Assembly (NCBI GenBank): GCA_002428015.1
Contig: DIZW01000018.1
Coordinates: forward strand, 16,970-56,699
Direction of reading: 5' to 3'
DNA: 39,730 bases
Origin: Oxalobacteraceae bacterium UBA6018
GTDB lineage: Bacteria; Pseudomonadota; Gammaproteobacteria; Burkholderiales; Burkholderiaceae_D
Part shown: positions 1 through 6,684 of the stretch, piece after piece
Numbering within the stretch: position 1 is the first letter of the stretch
Layout of the letters: each line of letters begins with the position of its first letter
Translations under genes and position numbers: made by a program
Notes under the pieces: generated by a model
The model's input: only the letters and a program-made list of their open reading frames with translations
Told to the model about the DNA's origin: nothing
The model's database searches: none

Positions 1-60
1 CAAACGCTACCGGTTTCTCGGCGGTTTGAGCCGGACATCTTCTACCGCGCAGACTCCTAG
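1..60 (+). CDS. 3' end of an unidentified gene (partial)
   Basis: Frame 1 is open from the window edge to a TAG at 58-60 and gives a 19-residue tail containing LPVSRRF. The LPVSRR string resembles the C-terminal part of LytTR DNA-binding domains, but 19 residues cannot support a family call. A small imperfect hairpin (GCCC-ACC-GGGC core, about 60-78) follows the stop. The body of the gene lies outside the window. Confidence 0.4.
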   Translation, partial: QTLPVSRRFEPDIFYRADS

Positions 61-200
61 GCCTGCCCACCGGGCGCCTACGGCGCGCCGCACGAGCTTT
101 CCCGCCCAAACCGTTGCTTTTAAAGGGAAAATACAAGATGCTCAATTGCTCGGCACCACCGTTTGTACTAGTATTGCTTAAAGCAAACTAAGGACGTCCC

Positions 201-674
201 ATGGACAAGCACACTCTCCCCCAGAAACCGCGGCTGCTGGCGCTCATGACCTTGGCCATCGCCTTGATGTCGGCGCTGTTCGCCGCCTGCGAGCCGGTGC
301 AGCAGGCGCCCACCCCGGCCGCCGAAGCGGCCGCGTCCAGCGCCACCTTGCGCACCAAGGAGCAGGCCATGGCGTCGCTGATGGCGCTGCCGGAGCTCAA
401 GGCCTGGTCCGCGCGCATCGAGAAGAACTCGGCCGGCAAGCTGCATGGCGCGCTGATGGAATACGATACCCAGCCGAAGATCATCGGCGGCAAGCGCTAC
501 TGGCAGTTCAGCTTTGTGGAAAACGGCGCCGACGCGGCCCACCGCTGGGAGAGCTTCCTGGTGTCCGACAGCGGCGCCGAAATCCTGGTGGACGACGCCG
601 CCAACGACAAGACACTCAGCCTGGCCGACTGGCGCCAGCAAAAGCATCCGATGGAGCAGACCGGCGCGCAGTAA
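201..674 (+). CDS. Small putative lipoprotein of unknown function
   Basis: This encodes 157 residues. The N-terminus has a basic start, a hydrophobic stretch (about residues 12-28) and a Cys at position 30 in the context LFAAC. That is a plausible but non-ideal lipobox, since Phe rather than Leu is at -3. A low-complexity Ala/Pro linker follows, then a small soluble domain (about 50-157) that I do not recognise. The ATG at 201 is preceded by AGGA at a sensible distance. It is transcribed towards the glucokinase fusion gene and separated from it by a strong hairpin, so it is probably not part of the sugar operons. A short palindrome, TTGCTT-A-AAGCAA (174-186), lies just upstream of the start. 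The protein is most likely anchored in the inner or outer membrane facing the periplasm. Confidence 0.75.
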   Translation: MDKHTLPQKPRLLALMTLAIALMSALFAACEPVQQAPTPAAEAAASSATLRTKEQAMASLMALPELKAWSARIEKNSAGKLHGALMEYDTQPKIIGGKRYWQFSFVENGADAAHRWESFLVSDSGAEILVDDAANDKTLSLADWRQQKHPMEQTGAQ

Positions 675-679
675 GGCGC

Positions 680-699
680 GGCGCGCCTGGTGGCGCGCC
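680..699. terminator. Hairpin between convergent genes
   Basis: GGCGCGCC, a TGGT loop and GGCGCGCC form a perfect 8-bp stem between the stop of the lipoprotein gene (674) and the stop of the opposing glucokinase gene (722). A second overlapping hairpin (GCCGGC repeated at 697-702 and 709-714) follows. There is no U-tract on either strand, so it is at best an atypical bidirectional terminator. Confidence 0.5.
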
Positions 700-721
700 G
701 GCTTCGGCGCCGGCCCCGCTC

Positions 722-2593
722 CTAGCTGCCCAGGTGGGAAATGAGCAGCGGGCGCGCGTCCGACGGCGCTTCGGCGCGGGCCCCGCCGGCTTCACGCGCG
801 TTCTGCGCTTCCAGTGAAATCCCGACCGACAGGATATCGATCAGCAGCAGCTGGAGTATCCGCGAGATCATCGACAGGAAGGTCGTGCTGTCCTCCGCAT
901 GGTCGACCGCCAGGCACACCGTGGCCTTCTTGGCCAGCGGCGAACCGCTGGCGGTGATGGCGATGACGTCGGCGCCGGCCATGCGCGCCGAATCCACCGC
1001 CGCCAGCAGCTCCGGCAAGCGTCCCGAATTCGAAATCGCGATCACCACGTCGCCTGGCGTGAGCAGTTCCGCGGCCAGCGCGAACAGGTGCGAATCGCCG
1101 TAGGACGAGGTCGGAATGCGGAAGCGGAAGAACTTGTGCTGGCCGTCCAGCGCCACCACGCGCGAATTGCCCATCGCGTAGAACTCCACCCGCCGGGCGT
1201 GGGTGAGCAGCGCGATGGCGCGGTCCAGCGAGCGCACGTCGAGCTGGTCGCGGAACTTGAGGATGGCCGAGACGGTGTTGTCGATCACCTTGGCCGACAC
1301 GTCGTGCGTGCTGTCGCCGGTGCGCACCTGGCTGTGCCGCACCGGGATCGCCCCGGTCAGGCTGCTGGCGAACTTGAGCTTGAAGTCGGCCAGGCCGAGA
1401 AAGCCGAGCGAGCGGCAGAAGCGGATCACGGTCGGCTGGCTCACCTCGGCCAGGCGCGCGATATCGGCGATCGGCTCGCTCAGGACCAGGCGCGGCTGCT
1501 CGAGCACGAGGGCGGCCACGCGCTGCTCGGCCGGGGTCAGCTCGTGCTGCAGGTGCTGGACCCGCTCCATCAGGGTATTGGCGCCGCTGCGCCCGCGCAG
1601 ATGCTCCGACAGGATCGTCGCCACCCCGTAAAAGGCCGGGTTGGCGGTGGCGATCACGTAGGTCGGGATGTCGCTCAGGTAGTTGGTGAAGCGTCCCTTG
1701 GCTTCGAAGCGCGCGCGAAACGGCGAGCGCGCGAACAACTCGGCCATGCGCGGGACGATGCCGCCGCCGATGAAAATGCCGCCGAAGGCGCCCAGCGTCA
1801 CCGCCAGGTTGGCCGCGGCGCCGCCCAGCATGCCGCTGAAGCAGTCCAGGGTTTCCAGGCACAGCGCGTCGTTCTCGTCGAGCGCGCCGGCGATGATCTC
1901 GGGCGAGGTGCGCGGCCGCGCCTGCACGCCGTTGCGGCGCGCCAGCGCGCGGTAGATGATCTCCATGCCGGGGCCGGAGATGAGCCGTTCGTTCGACACG
2001 TGCGGCCACTCGCGCCAGGCGAACTGCAGGATGGCGAACTCGCGCTCGTCGGCCGGCGCGAAGTTCACGTGGCCGCCTTCGCTGCCGAGCGTGACGAAGC
2101 CGTCCACGGTCGGGATCACGCCCGACACGCCCAGGCCGGTGCCCGGCCCGAGCACGCCGATGACGGAATTGGCGGCCGGGGTGCCGCCGCCGATCTTGAT
2201 CAGCTCAGTGCTCTTCAGGCCGGGGATGGCCATCGCCAGCGCGGTGAAGTCGTTGACGATCAACAGGGTCTGCAGGCCCAGCTCGCGCCTTACCGCGTCG
2301 GTCGAAAACTGCCAGTCGCGATTGGTCATGCGGACCTGGTCGCCATTGATCGGATTGGCCACCGCCAGCGCCGCGTGATTGAGCACGATGTCGCCGTGGT
2401 CGGCCAGGTAGAAGCGCAGCAGCGGTACGATACCGCCAAAGTCGTCGCACTGCAGCACCCGCACCGAGCGCACCACGCCCGGTGCGGTTTGCAGCGCGAA
2501 GCGCGCATGCGTGGCGCCGATGTCGGCCAGCAGGCGCGGGCCGTCGGCGAACGCGGTGCGGGCGAACTTGTCGGTATCGTTGAGGTCTTCCAT
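722..2593 (-). CDS. glk: Bifunctional glucokinase / RpiR-HexR-type regulator (copy 1)
   Basis: This encodes 623 residues. The N-terminal half (about 15-335) is a Glk-type glucokinase: DIGATHARF at 24-32, the catalytic-base Asp115 in VNDFTALA, the LGPGTGLG phosphate loop at 148-155 and a Gly-rich GGIFIGGG at 271-278. The C-terminal half (about 341-610) is an RpiR/HexR regulator: a helix-turn-helix around 373-398 (VSQPTVIRFCRSLGF) and a SIS sugar-phosphate domain after about 450. Such fusions are known from Betaproteobacteria. Glucose phosphorylation would occur in the cytoplasm, and the HexR part probably senses a sugar phosphate of the Entner-Doudoroff pathway. I chose the ATG at 2593 because it shares one base with the stop of the upstream alpha-glucosidase (TGATG), indicating translational coupling. 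The frame is open further upstream, but that stretch lies inside the alpha-glucosidase gene. A close paralogue lies at 9428-11278. Confidence 0.95.
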   Translation of the reverse strand: MEDLNDTDKFARTAFADGPRLLADIGATHARFALQTAPGVVRSVRVLQCDDFGGIVPLLRFYLADHGDIVLNHAALAVANPINGDQVRMTNRDWQFSTDAVRRELGLQTLLIVNDFTALAMAIPGLKSTELIKIGGGTPAANSVIGVLGPGTGLGVSGVIPTVDGFVTLGSEGGHVNFAPADEREFAILQFAWREWPHVSNERLISGPGMEIIYRALARRNGVQARPRTSPEIIAGALDENDALCLETLDCFSGMLGGAAANLAVTLGAFGGIFIGGGIVPRMAELFARSPFRARFEAKGRFTNYLSDIPTYVIATANPAFYGVATILSEHLRGRSGANTLMERVQHLQHELTPAEQRVAALVLEQPRLVLSEPIADIARLAEVSQPTVIRFCRSLGFLGLADFKLKFASSLTGAIPVRHSQVRTGDSTHDVSAKVIDNTVSAILKFRDQLDVRSLDRAIALLTHARRVEFYAMGNSRVVALDGQHKFFRFRIPTSSYGDSHLFALAAELLTPGDVVIAISNSGRLPELLAAVDSARMAGADVIAITASGSPLAKKATVCLAVDHAEDSTTFLSMISRILQLLLIDILSVGISLEAQNAREAGGARAEAPSDARPLLISHLGS

Positions 2594-4233
2594 CAAGCGA
2601 CCGTACCGAACCACGCCCCATAGGCCGGCAGCGAGACCTTGCTGCCGTCCACGCTGCCCGGCAGGCCGTGGCCGTCCAGCGCGCGCGCGCCGGCCGCCTG
2701 CGGCACGTCCAGGACCACCGGCGCCGGACCGAGGTTGAAGATGGCCAGCACGCCAGGGTGGCCGGCCAGATCGCGGCGCAGCACCAGCACCGGCTCGGGC
2801 GCGTCGAAGAAGGTGATCTCGCCGCGCGTGAGCTGCGGCAGCTGGCGGCGCCAGGCGATCAGGCGGCGCGCGGCGTGCAGCGGCGAGTCGGCCTGCTCCT
2901 CCTGCACCGAGGCGGCGCGCGCGATGTGCTCGGGCGCCACCGGCAGCCACGGGGTGCCGCTGGTGAAGCCGGCGTTGGGCACGGCGGAAGTCCACGGCAT
3001 CGGCGTGCGGCAGCCGTCGCGGCCCTTGAACTCGGGCCAGAAGGTGATCCCGTACGGGTCCTGCAGCAGTTCGAACGGCACATCGGCCTCGGTCAGCGCC
3101 AGCTCGTCGCCCTGGTACAGGCAAGGGGTACCCTTGAGCGAGAGCTGCATCGCCAGCACCAGCTTGGCCAGCGCCGGCGTCGGATCGGCGCCGCCCCAGC
3201 GCGTCATCACGCGCGCGCTGTCGTGATTACCCACCGACCAGGATGCCCAGCCTCCCTTCACGCGCGCCTCGAACTGCTCGACCTGGGAGCGGATGTGGGC
3301 GGCCGAGAACTGCGGCGTGAGCAGGTTGAAGCTGTAAGCCATGTGCAGCTTGTCGCCGTCGGCCGTGTATTCGGCCATCACGCCGAGCGCGTCGTCGGCA
3401 CCCACTTCGCCGATCGACACCGCGCCGAATTCGTTGAGCAGGGTGCGGATCTGCTGCAGGTAGGCCAGGTTCTCCGGACGGGTCTTGTCGTAGATGTGGG
3501 CCTGCATGCCGTAGGGGTTCACGTCCGAGACGGTCGCGGTGTCGCGGTTCAGGGTCGCCGGATTGCTGCGCAGTTCAGGGTCGTGGAAATGGAAATTGCA
3601 GGCGTCCATGCGCACGCCGTCGACCCCGCGCGCGAGCCAGAACCGCAGGTTGTCGAGGTGGGCCTGGCGCACTTCGGGGTGGTGGAAATTGAGGTCGGGC
3701 TGGCTGACCAGGAAGTTATGCAGGTAGTACTGCTTGCGCCGGCTGTCCCACTGCCAGGACGAGCCGCCGAACACGGACAGCCAGTTATTTGGCGGATTAC
3801 CGTCCGGCAGCGGGTCGGACCACACGTACCAGTCGGCCTTGGGGTTGTCGCGGCTGGAGCGGCTCTCGACAAACCACGGATGCACCTCGGCGGTGTGCGA
3901 GAGCACCTGGTCGATCATGATCTTCAGGCCCAGCTGGTGCGCGCGGGCGATCAGCGCGTCGAAGTCGGCCAGGGTGCCGAACATGGGGTCCACGTCGCAA
4001 TAATCGGCGACGTCGTAACCGAAATCCTTCATCGGCGAGGTGAAGAAAGGCGAGATCCAGACGATGTCGGCACCCAGAGCCGCGATGTAATCGAGTTTCG
4101 CGGTGATGCCGGGCAGGTCGCCGATGCCGTCGCCGTTGGTGTCGAGGAAGCTGCGCGGATAGACCTGGTAAATGATGGCTTCGCGCCACCATGGGGTGGA
4201 TTGATCGGACTGCGGAATCGGTTGTGTGCTCAT
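2593..4233 (-). CDS. GH13 alpha-glucosidase (GH13_23-like)
   Basis: This encodes 546 residues without a signal peptide, so it is probably cytoplasmic. It hydrolyses terminal alpha-1,4 (possibly alpha-1,6) glucosidic bonds of maltose and short maltodextrins to glucose. The start has the alpha-glucosidase signature WWREAIIYQVYPRSF. The GH13 catalytic residues are Asp210 (GVRMDACNF), Glu276 (SIGEVG) and Asp338 (VGNHDSAR). The DACNFHFHD segment resembles the Xanthomonas XgtA/Halomonas HaG group (GH13_23). The ATG at 4233 follows a good GAGGAG ribosome-binding site. It is the first gene of a two-gene operon, and its stop overlaps the start of the glucokinase fusion, so the released glucose would be phosphorylated by the next product. 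Trehalose-processing relatives exist, but the motifs fit maltose/oligosaccharide cleavage better. Confidence 0.93.
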   Translation of the reverse strand: MSTQPIPQSDQSTPWWREAIIYQVYPRSFLDTNGDGIGDLPGITAKLDYIAALGADIVWISPFFTSPMKDFGYDVADYCDVDPMFGTLADFDALIARAHQLGLKIMIDQVLSHTAEVHPWFVESRSSRDNPKADWYVWSDPLPDGNPPNNWLSVFGGSSWQWDSRRKQYYLHNFLVSQPDLNFHHPEVRQAHLDNLRFWLARGVDGVRMDACNFHFHDPELRSNPATLNRDTATVSDVNPYGMQAHIYDKTRPENLAYLQQIRTLLNEFGAVSIGEVGADDALGVMAEYTADGDKLHMAYSFNLLTPQFSAAHIRSQVEQFEARVKGGWASWSVGNHDSARVMTRWGGADPTPALAKLVLAMQLSLKGTPCLYQGDELALTEADVPFELLQDPYGITFWPEFKGRDGCRTPMPWTSAVPNAGFTSGTPWLPVAPEHIARAASVQEEQADSPLHAARRLIAWRRQLPQLTRGEITFFDAPEPVLVLRRDLAGHPGVLAIFNLGPAPVVLDVPQAAGARALDGHGLPGSVDGSKVSLPAYGAWFGTVA

Positions 4234-4259
4234 GCTGGCTCCTCGTTGATTTTGTAGAG

Positions 4260-4309
4260 AATATACATCAACTACAGGGTTTTTACAATTTTTCTGAAAC
4301 TCGACTACA
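4260..4309 (-). promoter_or_regulatory. Promoter and operator of the alpha-glucosidase/glk operon
   Basis: Read on the minus strand, TTGTAA (4288-4283) and TATATT (4265-4260) are separated by 17 bp and form a good sigma70 promoter about 27 bp from the start codon. A degenerate copy of the 15-bp inverted repeat (TGTAGT-TGA-TGTATA, 4276-4262) overlaps the -10 box. A second half-site (TGTAGT, 4309-4304) lies upstream of the -35. This placement suits a repressor. Confidence 0.65.
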
Positions 4310-4710
4310 AGTTGATTTTATCGATATTTATCAATGACTTAGTCGCATAAATATGCTTTTAACACATTCATAACGGTAGTCAAACTACACAAAAAAACGA
4401 CATCTTCCGCGTCCGCGTAGCAAGGCAGTCCGCTTGATCCCTGCGCCGCCCGGGCGGCCTCGGCGCTAGCGGCCCGCCTGGGCACAAACGTTTTCGTTTT
4501 CGGACAAAAAAACTATCGACATAACCCTACCGAATAGAAATTTTTGTATACGAAATCGATTGCGTCTACTGCTAGGATGCACAGACCTTCATTAAATTCC
4601 CTACCCGAAAGGAGACATCCGCAGCGCCCGGACGTAACGCCGCTCTTAACGTGGAGGTAATCGCTCCAATCCGGCTCATCCCGATTCCCATTTCAGTCAA
4701 CGGAGACCTC
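4310..4710. other. Divergent intergenic region between the GH13 and GH49 genes
   Basis: About 400 bases without a convincing gene. It is AT-rich relative to the window except for a GC-rich island at about 4437-4483 containing the perfect palindrome GCCGCCCGGGCGGC (4445-4458). It also holds a clear operator copy at 4375-4389 and an AAACGTTT palindrome at 4486-4493, reminiscent of LacI-family half-site cores. I could not identify a convincing promoter for the GH49 gene; TATACG at 4547-4552 is only a weak -10 candidate. The untranslated leader could be long. Confidence 0.6.
4375..4389. promoter_or_regulatory. Operator-like inverted repeat
   Basis: GGTAGT-CAA-ACTACA has one mismatch from the shared TGTAGT-N3-ACTACA pattern. 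The inner GTAGT/ACTAC arms are a perfect inverted repeat. It lies between the divergent GH13 and GH49 operons and could serve either. Confidence 0.65.
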
Positions 4711-6522
4711 ATGTCGTACATCATGCAACGCGTTCGCGCGGCCTTCAAGTCGTCGCTGGTGGTGGCGTCGCTCGCCTTGAGCACCCACGCATCAGCCATT
4801 TCGACAGTCAATAACAGCAGCCTCCAGACCTGGTGGCATGCGAGCAATGAACTCAACGCCAGCTCACCGGTCGCCGATAACGCGGTGCGCCGCTCGACGT
4901 ATTACGACGTCAAGGTGGCCACCTCCGCGCAACCGGCCGTCAAATACGATTCATTCCCCTATATGTCGATTCCACGCGGCGGACGCGATAAATGGGGCTA
5001 CACCGACCAGGACGGCGCCGAATTCGCCGACAGCGCCAACTTGAGCATGAGCTGGACCAGCTTTTTGTACAGCACCGACACCTGGGTCGAAGTGAGCCTG
5101 CGCAGCGGGACGATCAGCTCGGCCAACGACGTCACCATTCGGCCCAGCGCGCTCAATCTGACCAAGCAAATGGTCAACGGCACCACCATTCGGGTGCTGG
5201 TTCCTTACGCCGCCACCGGCTTTCGCTTTTCGGTGGAATTCAACAACCAGCTGTACACGGCGTATAACGACTTGAGCGGCAGCAGCGGCCAGCTGAACGA
5301 CAGCGGCATCGGGCGCGCCATCCACACCGAGCCGCGCAACGCCATGCTGGTCTTTGCCGAGCCGATGGTGCCCAGCACCGATGCGGCGCGCCTGATCCCC
5401 ACCGCCGCCAGCGGCTCGATCTATTATCCCGCCCAAGGCCAGGTCAATAACCTGGACACGATCACCCAGGAAATCGTGTATTTCAAGCCGGGCATCTATT
5501 ACATGCCCTGGAATTACCACGCCAGGCTGCCGGCCGGGGTGAAATGGGTCTACCTGGCGCCGGGCGCGTACGTGAAGGGCGCCTTCCAGTTCATGGACGA
5601 AAACCTGGGCGTGTACAAGATGACCGGCTTCGGCGTCGTCTCCGGTGAAAAATATGTGTACGAGCCGGACACCAATAACGGCTACATGCACACGGTCGCC
5701 AGCGATTGCCACGCCAGCTGCGTGAAGATGCTGCGCTTGAGTTCCAGCGCCATGCAGCAGTATCTGGACCTGCAGGGCGTGACCTTCAACGAGCCGCCAT
5801 ATCATTCGTTCGTGGTGTACGGCAATGAGGACACGATGCAGATGCGGGTCGAGAATTTCAAGCAGGTCGGCAGCTGGTACTGGCAGACCGATGGCCTCGA
5901 GCTGTACACCAACGGCACCATGAACAATACCTTCTTCCATTCCAACGACGACGTGCTGAAGATCTACCACAATAACCTGGCGATCAATAACACCGTGATC
6001 TGGAAGAACGAAAACGGCCCGGTGATCCAATGGGGTTGGGCACCGCGCAATATGAGCGGCGTGACCATCAAGGATACCTACGTCATCCACAACAAGATGT
6101 ACTGGACTGACGTGAAGACCAATACCTGCGTGATCAACGCGGCCGGACCGTGGTCCAGCACCGTGCTGCCCGATCCCACGACCACGGTGGCCAATCTGAC
6201 GTTTGAAAATCTCTACGTCGAAGGCAAGACCAACTGCGCCCTGCGTATTTACGCGCTGTCGAACACGAAGAATATCCATATCAAGAACCTGCTGATCGAC
6301 AGCTGGAACGACCTGGACATGAGCTCCCAGGCCAGCAAGTTCACCCGCCTGTCGAGCGCCATCACCATCGGCAACGAAACCGTGAATAGCGAAGGGCTCA
6401 AACTGGAGAACTACCGCGTCGGCGGCCAGCAGGTCTACAAGGCGGGCAACAACTGGAACGCCACCTCAACCGGGCGCCTGGATTTCGACGGGGAGTTGTG
6501 GGACGACTGGAATGCCTGGTAA
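4711..6522 (+). CDS. GH49 isopullulanase/dextranase-family enzyme, secreted
   Basis: This encodes 603 residues with a signal peptide (cleavage near THASA, about residue 30). The start of the mature part (TWWHASNELN...PVADNAVRRS) matches the N-terminal beta-sandwich of GH49 enzymes. The central and C-terminal parts show the repetitive Asn/Val-rich pattern of a right-handed beta-helix. Asp394 with Glu397 (TDGLELY) and the pair Asp413-Asp414 (HSNDDVLK) match, in order and spacing, the acidic cluster I recall for Aspergillus isopullulanase. GH49 enzymes invert the anomeric configuration and cleave alpha-1,6 bonds of dextran or alpha-1,4 bonds of pullulan to isopanose. The neighbouring pullulanase favours pullulan or branched glucan as substrate, but dextranase activity is not excluded. 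I chose the ATG at 4711 because GGAGA precedes it and a proper signal peptide follows. Confidence 0.85.
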   Translation: MSYIMQRVRAAFKSSLVVASLALSTHASAISTVNNSSLQTWWHASNELNASSPVADNAVRRSTYYDVKVATSAQPAVKYDSFPYMSIPRGGRDKWGYTDQDGAEFADSANLSMSWTSFLYSTDTWVEVSLRSGTISSANDVTIRPSALNLTKQMVNGTTIRVLVPYAATGFRFSVEFNNQLYTAYNDLSGSSGQLNDSGIGRAIHTEPRNAMLVFAEPMVPSTDAARLIPTAASGSIYYPAQGQVNNLDTITQEIVYFKPGIYYMPWNYHARLPAGVKWVYLAPGAYVKGAFQFMDENLGVYKMTGFGVVSGEKYVYEPDTNNGYMHTVASDCHASCVKMLRLSSSAMQQYLDLQGVTFNEPPYHSFVVYGNEDTMQMRVENFKQVGSWYWQTDGLELYTNGTMNNTFFHSNDDVLKIYHNNLAINNTVIWKNENGPVIQWGWAPRNMSGVTIKDTYVIHNKMYWTDVKTNTCVINAAGPWSSTVLPDPTTTVANLTFENLYVEGKTNCALRIYALSNTKNIHIKNLLIDSWNDLDMSSQASKFTRLSSAITIGNETVNSEGLKLENYRVGGQQVYKAGNNWNATSTGRLDFDGELWDDWNAW

Positions 6523-6527
6523 TTTCT

Positions 6528-6542
6528 TGTAGTCCCACTACA
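6528..6542. promoter_or_regulatory. Perfect operator-like inverted repeat
   Basis: TGTAGT-CCC-ACTACA is the only perfect copy of the shared pattern found. It begins six bases after the GH49 stop codon and about 140 bp before the pullulanase start. A CATAAT sequence (6541-6546) overlaps its right end and could be a -10 box, but I see no good -35. The pullulanase gene may therefore have its own regulated promoter. Confidence 0.7.
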
Positions 6543-6684
6543 TAATTTCAGCTAACATTCGATGAAACGCGCGCCCTGCCGGCCTCTTAAACGAGTGTAA
6601 TTACCTTACTCGCCGGCAGGCGCATCCACCCAGCCAGCAACGCCGGCAAGCCCGGCGGCCTTGACCACATCAAAGAAACACTTC

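Noticed and set aside
2594..3124. Upstream in-frame extension of the first glucokinase fusion to 3124
   Set aside because: The added part lies inside the alpha-glucosidase gene in another frame, is Arg/Ala-rich low-quality sequence, and the ATG at 2593 with its stop/start overlap is a far better start.
4310..4710. A small gene or RNA in the GH13-GH49 intergenic region
   Set aside because: No open frame with a ribosome-binding site and no convincing folded RNA with a terminator was found. The region is better explained as regulatory DNA.
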